DNA from: Candidatus Magasanikiibacteriota bacterium
GTDB lineage: Bacteria > Patescibacteriota > Patescibacteriia > Magasanikbacterales > UBA922
NCBI GenBank assembly: GCA_016214105.1
Contig: JACRPD010000007.1
Span: forward strand, 1-6,846
DNA length: 6,846 bases
Direction: 5' to 3'
Shown: piece after piece, positions 1-4,867 of the stretch
Position numbering within the stretch: position 1 is the stretch's first letter
Layout: each line of letters starts with the position of its first letter
The notes under the pieces: model-generated
Databases searched by the model: none
What the model saw: only the letters and a program-made list of their open reading frames with translations
Told to the model about the DNA's origin: nothing
Position numbers and translations under genes: made by a program

Positions 1-2
1 TT

Positions 3-2303
3 TTAGGAAGCAAAGAAGTGAAATTAATTTACGGAAAAAAGCAAGGCACGACGCAAGCGCAGGTTAAACAAGGCGAACGCGATAAATTCGCCATCAGCGC
101 CGATGATGTGATTAAATTGGCGAAATGGGGGATGCAGATTGAGGAGTATTATGGCCGAGCCCAAGATATAGAATGGGCGAAAGACGGCCAGACCGGCAAA
201 TTATATATTGTGCAAGCCAGGCCGGAAACCGTGAAAGCGCGCGCCAGCCATTCTATAATTGAAAATTATCAATTAAAAAAGAAAGGCAAAGTATTGGTTT
301 CCGGAATCGCCATCGGGCAAAAAATTGGCGCCGGCAAGGCGCGCGTGATAGACAACCCGCGGGACATGAAACAGTTTAAAAAAGGCGAAATTTTAGTCAC
401 GCGGATTACCGACCCGGACTGGGAACCGATAATGCGGTTGGCGGCGGCGATTGTCACCGAGCAGGGCGGCAAAACCAGCCACGCGGCGATTGTTTCCCGC
501 GAACTGGGTGTTCCTTGCCTGGTGGGCGCGAAAGACGCGCGGCAAGCGCTGAAAATCGGCGGCAAAGCGACCGTAAGCTGTTCAGAAGGCGACGAGGGTT
601 TTGTTTATGCCGGCATTTTGCCGTTTGAAGTTAAAAAAACCGAAATCAAATCAATCGCCAAAACCAAAACAAAGATCATGATGAATGTCGGTGATCCGAG
701 CAACGCGTTTCAACTTTCATTCTTGCCAAACGATGGTGTTGGTTTGGCGCGCGAGGAATTTATTTTTTCTAATTTTATCCGCATTCATCCTTTGGCTTTG
801 ATTAATTTCAATAAATTAAAAGACAAGGCGGCCAAAAGAAAAATTATCGCGCTGACGCGCGGGTATAAAAATAAAGAAGAATACTGCGTTGATAAATTGG
901 CGGAAGGAATCGGCCGGATCGCTTCGTCTTTTTATCCTAATGATGTGATTGTTCGGCTGTCTGATTTTAAAACAAATGAATACGCCACTTTAATCGGCGG
1001 AAAAGAATTTGAGCCAAAAGAAGAAAATCCAATGCTCGGATGGCGCGGGGCCAGCCGGTATTATTCAAAAGAGTATAAAGAAGCTTTCCGTTTGGAATGC
1101 GAGGCGATTAAAAAAGCGCGCGAGGATTGGGGATTAAAAAACATAATCGTGATGGTGCCGTTTTGCCGCACTTCGGAAGAGGGCGAAAAAGTGCTTTCAG
1201 TTATGGCGGATTATGGCTTAAAACGCGGGGAGAACGGCTTGCAGGTTTATGTGATGTGCGAAATTCCGTCTAATGTGATTTTAGCCGAGGATTTTGCCAA
1301 GATTTTTGACGGGTTTTCCATTGGTTCCAATGATTTAACCCAGCTCACTTTGGGAGTTGACCGCGATTCCAGTTTGGTCAGCCATGTTTATGATGAGAAA
1401 AATAAGGCGGTGAAGACTCTAATCCGCCAGGTCATCAGCGTGGCGCATAAACACAAGAGGAAAGTCGGTATTTGCGGGCAGGCGCCGAGCGATTATCCGG
1501 AATTTGCTGAGTTTTTGGTTAGGGAAGGCATTGACAGCATTTCATTAAACCCGGATACCGTAGTCTCAACCCGCGAACGGATCGCTTTTGTGGAAAATAC
1601 TTTGGGTAAAATGGGCCGCCGGACCAGCGGCAAGTTTTTGGGGCTGGTGATCTGGTTTGGCGTTCTTGGCGCGGCGCTGATCAGTTTGGGCGCCGGCTGC
1701 AGTTTTATAAATAATAAACAGACACCAAAGGACTTTTTGTCCTATGCCTCGTCATCAGAATTAAGAAAAAAGGTCGTGGAAATGAAAGACAAAGAATTTG
1801 ACGCGAAGACAGTGCTACTAAAAGAAAATAGTTTTGCAAATTTTACCATGCAATACCCTGCGACATGGGCAGTGGAGCATTGGAATGGGGGTGTAACAGT
1901 CAAAGATTCGGAAACCGGCGAATATGTGAGTGTTTTCAAGCAATTGGTTCAGCCGCCGATAAAATCAGATGTTAAAGAACAGGTGATGGTCGGCGGAAAA
2001 CCAGCGACAATAGCTGTTATTAAGGCTGACAAGGCTGGGATGTTGACGGCGATTTACGAAATTCCTTTTGGGAAAACGGTTTTAGAAATTGATGTGGCTT
2101 TGTTTGAAAACAGTGATAAAATAATTTCTTCACTCAAATTTTTGGATGATGAAATATCCGCGGTTCCAAATAAATGGGATGTGTTGGACAAGAAGCTGTG
2201 TGTGCAGATGATCGCTTACGCGCGGGAAAATAAAAACGCGGAGTGCAAGATGTTTCCAACACCTTGCGAGGTGCCGAAAGGGTGGGAAGTGTGTGGGGAG
2301 TGA
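3..2303 (+). CDS. ppsA: Phosphoenolpyruvate synthase (pyruvate, water dikinase), 5'-truncated, with a C-terminal membrane/lipoprotein-like extension
   Basis: PpsA makes phosphoenolpyruvate, AMP and phosphate from pyruvate, ATP and water in the cytoplasm, the entry step of gluconeogenesis. The frame is open to the left edge, so the gene starts outside; the GTG at 18 is an internal Val codon. About 266 residues are missing compared with E. coli PpsA. Visible parts: the end of the ATP-binding domain (IEWAKDGQTGKLYIVQARPE), the phosphohistidine domain (GGKTSHAAI, catalytic His at 480-482) and the PEP/pyruvate barrel (DGVGLAREEF, GSNDLTQL, and GICGQ with the catalytic Cys at 1473-1475). His and Cys sit at the same relative spacing as His421 and Cys751 of E. 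coli. The normal family end is near 1595; about 235 further residues follow in the same frame (see the separate entry). The core assignment is secure. The role of the extension is not known to me. Confidence 0.95.
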   Translation, partial: LGSKEVKLIYGKKQGTTQAQVKQGERDKFAISADDVIKLAKWGMQIEEYYGRAQDIEWAKDGQTGKLYIVQARPETVKARASHSIIENYQLKKKGKVLVSGIAIGQKIGAGKARVIDNPRDMKQFKKGEILVTRITDPDWEPIMRLAAAIVTEQGGKTSHAAIVSRELGVPCLVGAKDARQALKIGGKATVSCSEGDEGFVYAGILPFEVKKTEIKSIAKTKTKIMMNVGDPSNAFQLSFLPNDGVGLAREEFIFSNFIRIHPLALINFNKLKDKAAKRKIIALTRGYKNKEEYCVDKLAEGIGRIASSFYPNDVIVRLSDFKTNEYATLIGGKEFEPKEENPMLGWRGASRYYSKEYKEAFRLECEAIKKAREDWGLKNIIVMVPFCRTSEEGEKVLSVMADYGLKRGENGLQVYVMCEIPSNVILAEDFAKIFDGFSIGSNDLTQLTLGVDRDSSLVSHVYDEKNKAVKTLIRQVISVAHKHKRKVGICGQAPSDYPEFAEFLVREGIDSISLNPDTVVSTRERIAFVENTLGKMGRRTSGKFLGLVIWFGVLGAALISLGAGCSFINNKQTPKDFLSYASSSELRKKVVEMKDKEFDAKTVLLKENSFANFTMQYPATWAVEHWNGGVTVKDSETGEYVSVFKQLVQPPIKSDVKEQVMVGGKPATIAVIKADKAGMLTAIYEIPFGKTVLEIDVALFENSDKIISSLKFLDDEISAVPNKWDVLDKKLCVQMIAYARENKNAECKMFPTPCEVPKGWEVCGE
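1611..2303 (+). other. C-terminal extension of PpsA: membrane segment, lipobox-like Cys, PsbP-like domain, Cys-rich tail
   Basis: After the usual PpsA end the frame continues with MGRRTSGK, then a hydrophobic stretch ending in LISLGAGC (Cys at 1698-1700). This reads like a lipoprotein signal peptide, or a transmembrane helix with its basic side in the cytoplasm. It is followed by a domain with the FTMQYPATWAVE pattern typical of PsbP-like extracytoplasmic domains (about 1830-2150). The last 35 residues hold four cysteines (KLCVQ, ECKMF, TPCEVP, EVCGE). If not cleaved, this tethers PpsA to the membrane with the tail outside; if processed at the Cys, it would release a lipoprotein. The ATG at 1611 could also start a separate nested lipoprotein, but no ribosome binding site precedes it. 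The lipobox is imperfect, with Gly at -3. Confidence 0.7.
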
Positions 2304-2306
2304 GGC

Positions 2307-2335
2307 TTGACAATTTTTAGCAGGTTGTTTATCCT
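2307..2335 (+). promoter_or_regulatory. Sigma-70-type promoter of the 2353 gene
   Basis: A perfect -35 box TTGACA (2307-2312) begins three bases after the ppsA stop codon. A 17-base spacer leads to TATCCT (2330-2335), four of six matches to the -10 consensus. Transcription would start near 2342, leaving a leader of about 10 bases to ATG 2353 or about 26 to ATG 2368. A TATAAT at 2341-2346 is also present but has no -35 at normal distance. Confidence 0.65.
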
Positions 2336-2352
2336 ATACCTATAATTAAGCA

Positions 2353-2811
2353 ATGATAATAAATTTTATGGACACAGATTTACCCGTGGGACGTGTGGAC
2401 AAATGGCAAAAAAGTTTAGTGATAATTTTAGTTGTAGTTGTTTTAGTGGTACTTGGGCTGGGATGGTACATTTTTGATGTCATGAACAGCAAATTAGAAA
2501 AATTTGAGAGTCTTGCCCAAGCCGCCGCGCAAAAAAATTCAGCGGTTGATTTAACTGAAAAAAAAGAAGGGACATTAAATTTATCAAACACTGATCCCCA
2601 AGTCGGCGGGGTGGTGGAGAAAGTTTCCAAACATATATTGTTGCCGGCGGGAGAAATAACCGTGGCGACCGTGAATGACGCGGAAGCGTTGCGTAAGGAG
2701 AATCCCAAAGCGTTTCAATACGTAAAAAATGGCGACAGGCTGTTGATAAGTTCAGAATCGGTTATTATTTATGATCCGGTAGTTGATAAGATAGTGGATG
2801 TGGCGCGTTAA
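2353..2811 (+). CDS. Small single-pass membrane protein, conserved in candidate-phyla bacteria (unnamed family)
   Basis: The 152-residue product has a short cytoplasmic start (DTDLPVGRVDKWQKS), one strong hydrophobic helix (about residues 20-42, LVIILVVVVLVVLGLGWYIF), then a Lys/Gln/Ala-rich, probably helical stretch and a C-terminal domain of about 65 residues. That domain carries HILLPAGEITVATVNDAEAL, KNGDRLLI and IIYDPVVDKIVDVAR. I recall this pattern (LPxxE-P-ATV-D, then NGDK-LIY, then YxPxxxKIV-V) in many short Patescibacteria membrane proteins without known function; this is from memory. The orientation is probably N-terminus in, domain outside. The in-frame ATG at 2368 (MDTDLPVGR) may be the true start, because ATG 2353 lies only about 10 bases from the predicted transcript start and neither has a ribosome binding site. 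It has its own promoter and terminator and so is monocistronic. Confidence 0.85.
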   Translation: MIINFMDTDLPVGRVDKWQKSLVIILVVVVLVVLGLGWYIFDVMNSKLEKFESLAQAAAQKNSAVDLTEKKEGTLNLSNTDPQVGGVVEKVSKHILLPAGEITVATVNDAEALRKENPKAFQYVKNGDRLLISSESVIIYDPVVDKIVDVAR

Positions 2812-2861
2812 TATTTAATCAAAAAACTCACCAGAAAAGGTGAGTTTTTTGATTAAATATT
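2810..2861. terminator. Bidirectional intrinsic terminator, perfect 23-bp stem
   Basis: Positions 2810-2832 pair without mismatch with 2839-2861 around a six-base loop (AGAAAA). The core ACTCACC/GGTGAGT is flanked by A6 and T6, so each strand ends in a T-run. It serves the plus-strand gene, whose stop codon overlaps the stem base, and the minus-strand tRNA-Asp, whose CCA end directly abuts the stem. Confidence 0.92.
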
Positions 2862-2938
2862 TGGCGGGTCGGACGGGACTCGAACCCGCAACTTCCGCCG
2901 TGACAGGGCGGTGCTCTAACCAGTTGAACTACCGACCC
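2862..2938 (-). tRNA. tRNA-Asp (anticodon GUC)
   Basis: The reverse complement folds as a 77-nt cloverleaf. The acceptor stem GGGTCGG pairs with CCGACCC, the discriminator base is G (an Asp identity element), and CCA is encoded. The anticodon stem CCGCC/GGCGG is perfect, with loop CTGTCAC giving GUC. The T arm is GCGGG-TTCGAGT-CCCGT with one G-U pair. It lies 13 bases after the stop codons of the 38-residue ORF and has no obvious promoter of its own, so it is probably transcribed from the promoter at 3173-3201 or by read-through from the ribosomal protein operon. The terminator hairpin starts at the base after CCA. Confidence 0.97.
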
Positions 2939-2951
2939 ACTCGATTTTCTA

Positions 2952-3068
2952 TTATTTGGCAGGAACAGCCAGCTTTCGCAGCCGTCTCAGTTTATTTTTG
3001 TCGCGTTTGATTTTAGCTTTTTTTCGTTCTATTTTTACGATTGCGTTATAAGATTTTCGTCTTCCCAT
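2952..3068 (-). CDS. Small very basic protein, 38 residues, function unknown
   Basis: This short ORF starts MGRRKSYNAIVKIERKKAK and ends RRLRKLAVPAK, followed by tandem stops TAA TAG. Of 38 residues, 17 are Lys or Arg and only two are acidic, a composition typical of ribosomal or nucleic-acid-binding small proteins. I do not recognise the family; it does not match bL36, bL34 or bTHX. It sits between the structured RNA at 3077-3166 and tRNA-Asp on the same strand. An AGGAG lies in the 3' arm of the upstream terminator stem, but 16 bases from the ATG, which is long for a ribosome binding site. A ribosome-associated role is inference from composition and neighbours. Chance coding cannot be excluded, although the double stop and the strand-consistent placement favour a gene. 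Confidence 0.6.
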   Translation of the reverse strand: MGRRKSYNAIVKIERKKAKIKRDKNKLRRLRKLAVPAK

Positions 3069-3076
3069 ATTTTTTT

Positions 3077-3166
3077 AAAAAAAGCTCCTAGGGTGTTCGG
3101 AGATGGTAAAGGGAAAAGGAGGGGGTTCCCTGCCCACCTGCCGAACACCGCAAGAGCCCTGTAATT
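3077..3166 (-). ncRNA. Structured RNA of about 90 nt with own promoter and terminator; sRNA or attenuating leader
   Basis: On the minus strand the arm at 3157-3141 pairs with 3100-3084: 17 positions, one C-C mismatch, and two G-U pairs that are only allowed when the minus strand is the RNA. Inside, AGGTGG (3139-3134) pairs with CCATCT (3106-3101) and AGGG (3131-3128) with CCCT (3113-3110). The remaining 14-nt loop contains CCTCCTTTT (3122-3114), the same as the anti-Shine-Dalgarno end of 16S rRNA. Seven T's directly follow the stem, making an intrinsic terminator that can also end the infC-rpmI-rplT transcript. It may be a free small RNA or a leader controlling the 38-residue ORF and tRNA-Asp. 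It lacks the SRP RNA and 6S signatures I know, so I give no family. Confidence 0.6.
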
Positions 3167-3172
3167 AAAATA

Positions 3173-3201
3173 ATCGTAGCACAATCGCTAATTTTTGTCA
3201 A
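3173..3201 (-). promoter_or_regulatory. Strong extended -10 promoter for the structured RNA
   Basis: On the minus strand, TTGACA (3201-3196) starts three bases after the rplT stop codon. A 17-base spacer ending in TGC leads to TACGAT (3178-3173), giving a perfect -35, an extended -10 TGn motif and a 4/6 -10 box. The expected start near 3166 is just upstream of the GGGCTC that opens the RNA stem. Confidence 0.75.
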
Positions 3202-3204
3202 GCG

Positions 3205-3549
3205 CTATTTTACCGCTTCAACGATTTTCGCGAATGCCAGCGGATAATCTTTGGCGATTTGCGCGAGGATTTTGCGATCCAGTTTGACCGCCTTGTTTTT
3301 CAAACCGCCCATAAATTTGCTGTAATTCGTTCCCAGCTCCCGCACAGCGGCGTTGATTCTCACTTCCCACAATTGGCGGAAAGTTCTTTTTTTGACGCGG
3401 CGGTCGCGATAAGCGTGAGCGCCGGCTTTCATGGCCGCGGTTTTAGCCAGCTTAATCAGGTTTTTGCGGCCGGAAGAAAAGCCTTTGGTTTTCAGCAATA
3501 TATTGCGTCGGTGTTTGGCGCGTTTTACGCCGCCTTTGGCTCTGGACAT
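3205..3549 (-). CDS. rplT: 50S ribosomal protein bL20
   Basis: bL20 binds 23S rRNA early in 50S assembly. The 114-residue length and sequence fit the family throughout: a basic N-terminal helix (VKRAKHRRNILLKTKGF), the hallmark AYRDRRVKKRTFRQLWEVRINAA and the C-terminal domain with SKFMGGLKNKAVKLDRKILAQIA. The start MSRAKGGVKR aligns with the usual MPRVKRGV start; no ribosome binding site is visible before it. It follows rpmI by 36 bases with no promoter between, so the two are co-transcribed. In other bacteria L20 represses its own operon by binding the mRNA; whether the palindrome between the two genes here takes that role is open. Its stop codon is followed three bases later by the promoter of the structured RNA. 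Confidence 0.97.
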   Translation of the reverse strand: MSRAKGGVKRAKHRRNILLKTKGFSSGRKNLIKLAKTAAMKAGAHAYRDRRVKKRTFRQLWEVRINAAVRELGTNYSKFMGGLKNKAVKLDRKILAQIAKDYPLAFAKIVEAVK

Positions 3550-3567
3550 AAGATTGGATTGTTAGAA

Positions 3568-3583
3568 ACGCATTGCAATGCGT
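3568..3583. repeat. Perfect 16-bp palindrome in the rpmI-rplT gap
   Basis: ACGCATTGCAATGCGT is its own reverse complement. In the mRNA it can form a 6-bp stem with the loop TGCA, or a loop-loop (kissing) dimer. It lies two bases after the rpmI stop and 18 bases before the rplT start, where it could influence bL20 translation or bind a dimeric protein. No T-run follows, so it is not an intrinsic terminator. Confidence 0.6.
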
Positions 3584-3585
3584 CT

Positions 3586-3792
3586 TTACTGTGCGTTAGG
3601 TAGAGCGAGCAAGATGGTTTTTTGTCTGGCGCGCCCCATGATGTTATCAGAACGTTTGTTGCGTTTGGTTTTGCCGGATTCGCGGGAATTAAAATGATTC
3701 TGCCCTTCGGCGCGTTTTAGGATTTTTGTACCCTTCTTTGATTTTTTAACAACAAATCTTTTTGAGGTTGCTTTGTGAGTTTTGGCTTTCAT
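3586..3792 (-). CDS. rpmI: 50S ribosomal protein bL35
   Basis: bL35 is a small basic protein of the 50S subunit. The 68-residue product starts MKAKTHKATSKRFVVKKSKKG, the family's KTHK-A-KRF signature, followed by GQNHFNSRESGKTKRNKR, the region that aligns with the usual G-K-H-L-x-K-x-S-x-K-R-R. The C-terminal end is somewhat different from the common form (GRARQKTILLALPNAQ). The order infC-rpmI-rplT is the classic bacterial operon. Here rpmI has its own promoter (3843-3871) about 45 bases upstream of the likely leader start, so the two ribosomal proteins can be made independently of IF-3. There is no Shine-Dalgarno sequence: the bases before ATG are AACTTATACCT. Confidence 0.93.
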   Translation of the reverse strand: MKAKTHKATSKRFVVKKSKKGTKILKRAEGQNHFNSRESGKTKRNKRSDNIMGRARQKTILLALPNAQ

Positions 3793-3842
3793 AGGTATAA
3801 GTTTATAAAGTCCGTAAAGTCGACGAGAAAGTGAATGGGGAA

Positions 3843-3871
3843 AGTGTATATTATCTAACTGGAAATGTCAA
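3843..3871 (-). promoter_or_regulatory. Promoter of rpmI-rplT between infC and rpmI
   Basis: On the minus strand TTGACA (3871-3866) lies three bases after the infC stop codon; 17 bases further is TACACT (3848-3843), four of six -10 matches. The predicted start near 3836 leaves a 5' leader of about 45 bases before rpmI. This is the same stop-NNN-TTGACA arrangement as at 2307 and 3201. Confidence 0.7.
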
Positions 3872-3874
3872 GGG

Positions 3875-4423
3875 TTACTTCTTGGCAATTATGGCGGTAA
3901 TCTGATTAGCCTGCCTGCTCGGCTCTTGTTCATAACGGATAGGCATTTTTTCCATCAGCAAGTTATGGAATTTCTTAAACATCTCAAACGCCAGCGAGGA
4001 CTTCGCGTTCTCCCGTCCTTTGAGGATTATAACCGGTTTTACTTTGTCGCCTCGGTTTAAAAATCCCTCCGCTTGGGTTAAACGAACGCCCATATCATGG
4101 TCGCCGATTCTTATTGAGAGGCGGATGCCTTTAACCTCGCTTTCATGCGCGTTGGCTTTTTGCTTGCGCGCTTCTTTTTCTTTTTGGTATTTAAAATGAC
4201 GGAAGTCAACTATTTTACAAACCGGCGGAACACCTTTTGGATTAATTTCAACAAGATCCATTTCTTGTTCGCGCGCCAGATTCAACGCTTGCGTCAACGG
4301 CATCACGCCGACATTGTTTCCTTCCACGTCTAAAACCCGCACTTCCGTGGCCACGATCCGTTCGTTGGTGTTGAAGTGCGGTATGATTGGCTTATCCGGT
4401 CGTTTTTTGCGTGAGATTCTCAT
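3875..4423 (-). CDS. infC: Translation initiation factor IF-3
   Basis: IF-3 binds the 30S subunit, keeps it apart from the 50S and checks start-codon selection. The product shows the N-terminal domain (FNTNERIVATEVRVLDVEG, LNLAREQEMDLVEINP, PPVCKIVDFRHFKYQKEKE), a Lys-rich linker and the C-terminal domain (KGIRLSIRIGDHDMGVRL, FLNRGDKVKPVIILKGRE). I choose the ATG at 4423 (MRISRKKRPDKPIIPHFN): it gives 182 residues, the normal family size, and forms an ATGA overlap with the stop codon of the upstream GIY-YIG gene, a typical translational coupling. The longer frame from 4510 would add 29 low-complexity residues not expected for IF-3. No ribosome binding site precedes 4423, consistent with re-initiation by coupled ribosomes. 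Confidence 0.96.
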   Translation of the reverse strand: MRISRKKRPDKPIIPHFNTNERIVATEVRVLDVEGNNVGVMPLTQALNLAREQEMDLVEINPKGVPPVCKIVDFRHFKYQKEKEARKQKANAHESEVKGIRLSIRIGDHDMGVRLTQAEGFLNRGDKVKPVIILKGRENAKSSLAFEMFKKFHNLLMEKMPIRYEQEPSRQANQITAIIAKK

Positions 4424-4719
4424 ACTGGACGTTTGGTTTTTGGGTGTAAAATTTTTGTTGGGTTCGGGTGACTGAATCGTATTAGGTTTTCTTTTTTTAT
4501 TTTTGTCCATCCTTTTATTTGCATTTCTCTCTTTACTGCTTCTTGACGAGTAGAGAATGATTCCGAGTAGATGATTTTTACCGGTAAGTGGGTTTTTGTA
4601 TATATTGCGCCAGCACCACTGTTGTGTTTTTTTTCACGTTTTGTCAGGTCGTCAGTTGATCCAGTGTAAAGGCTTTGATCGCCGCATCGGGCAATATATG
4701 TGAAAAATCGTTTTATCAT
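4420..4719 (-). CDS. GIY-YIG domain protein (UPF0213/YhbQ-like putative nuclease)
   Basis: The 99-residue protein carries the single-domain GIY-YIG fold: TYIARC (residues 7-12) and LYTGSTDDLTKREKKHN (17-33) are the two GIY/YIG strands with the catalytic Arg28. FSTRQEAVKREMQIKGW (55-71) holds the metal-binding Glu65, and GAIYTKTHLPVKIIYSE is the usual middle section. Related stand-alone proteins are predicted DNA endonucleases of unclear role. Residues 82-99 (FSHPNPTKILHPKTKRPV) go beyond the normal domain end and run into infC, with TGA overlapping its ATG. This may be an extension kept mainly to couple translation. The partnership with infC suggests shared transcription rather than shared function. 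No Shine-Dalgarno sequence is seen before ATG 4719. Confidence 0.9.
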   Translation of the reverse strand: MIKRFFTYIARCGDQSLYTGSTDDLTKREKKHNSGAGAIYTKTHLPVKIIYSESFSTRQEAVKREMQIKGWTKIKKENLIRFSHPNPTKILHPKTKRPV

Positions 4720-4736
4720 GGTGTTGTGCTTCGGTC

Positions 4737-4866
4737 GTCCTTCGACTCGGTGCTACGCACCTCGCTCAGGATATTCGACTCACTGCGCTTGACAGCAGTT
4801 AAAAGTAGTTCGCGGGTTTGGTTTACTATGAGCGAACCCTGAGCAATGCGAAGGGTGAGTCGAATA
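4737..4866. repeat. Palindrome-rich intergenic element between ssrA and the GIY-YIG gene
   Basis: The gap holds several inverted motifs. TATTCGACTCAC (4772-4783) is perfectly inverted at 4855-4866. GGTGC-TAC-GCACC (4749-4761) is a small hairpin inside a TCCTTCGACTC...GCTCAGGA unit, and GTTCGC (4808-4813) pairs with GCGAAC (4832-4837). CCTTCG/CTCAGG-type units look like a REP-like dispersed intergenic repeat. No promoter for the GIY-YIG gene and no coding frame is convincing here. Confidence 0.45.
4801..4837 (-). terminator. Weak candidate terminator downstream of ssrA
   Basis: On the minus strand GTTCGC and GCGAAC form a 6-bp stem with an 18-base loop, followed by TAC and TTTT. The long loop and short T-run make this doubtful; transcription may instead continue into the GIY-YIG-infC genes, with tmRNA cut out by processing. 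Confidence 0.25.
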
Positions 4867-4867
4867 G

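Noticed and set aside
18..20. GTG as the start of the PEP synthase gene
   Set aside because: The frame is open to the left edge and the upstream codons (LGSKE) match PpsA, so this is an internal Val codon.
269..565. Minus-strand ORFs inside ppsA and inside 2346-2708 and 6049-6538
   Set aside because: They are antisense to well-supported genes and show no recognisable domains or start signals.
2341..2346. TATAAT as the -10 box of the 2353 gene
   Set aside because: It lies 28 bases from TTGACA and no other -35 is at normal distance; TATCCT at 2330 fits the spacing. A leaderless transcript from it is not excluded.
3077..3166. Identification of the structured RNA as SRP 4.5S RNA or 6S RNA
   Set aside because: The SRP core (GGTCAGG, GGAA tetraloop, AGCAGCC) is absent and the length and bulge pattern do not fit 6S RNA.
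3259..3603. Plus-strand 114-residue ORF
   Set aside because: It is antisense to rplT, which is an unmistakable bL20.
4424..4510. Longer infC starting at 4510
   Set aside because: Adds 29 low-complexity residues, overlaps the GIY-YIG gene by 91 bases, and ignores the ATGA overlap that gives a normal-length IF-3.
4789..4794. Plus-strand TTGACA as a promoter
   Set aside because: The bases 17 further on (GCGGGT) are not a -10 box and there is no plus-strand gene downstream.
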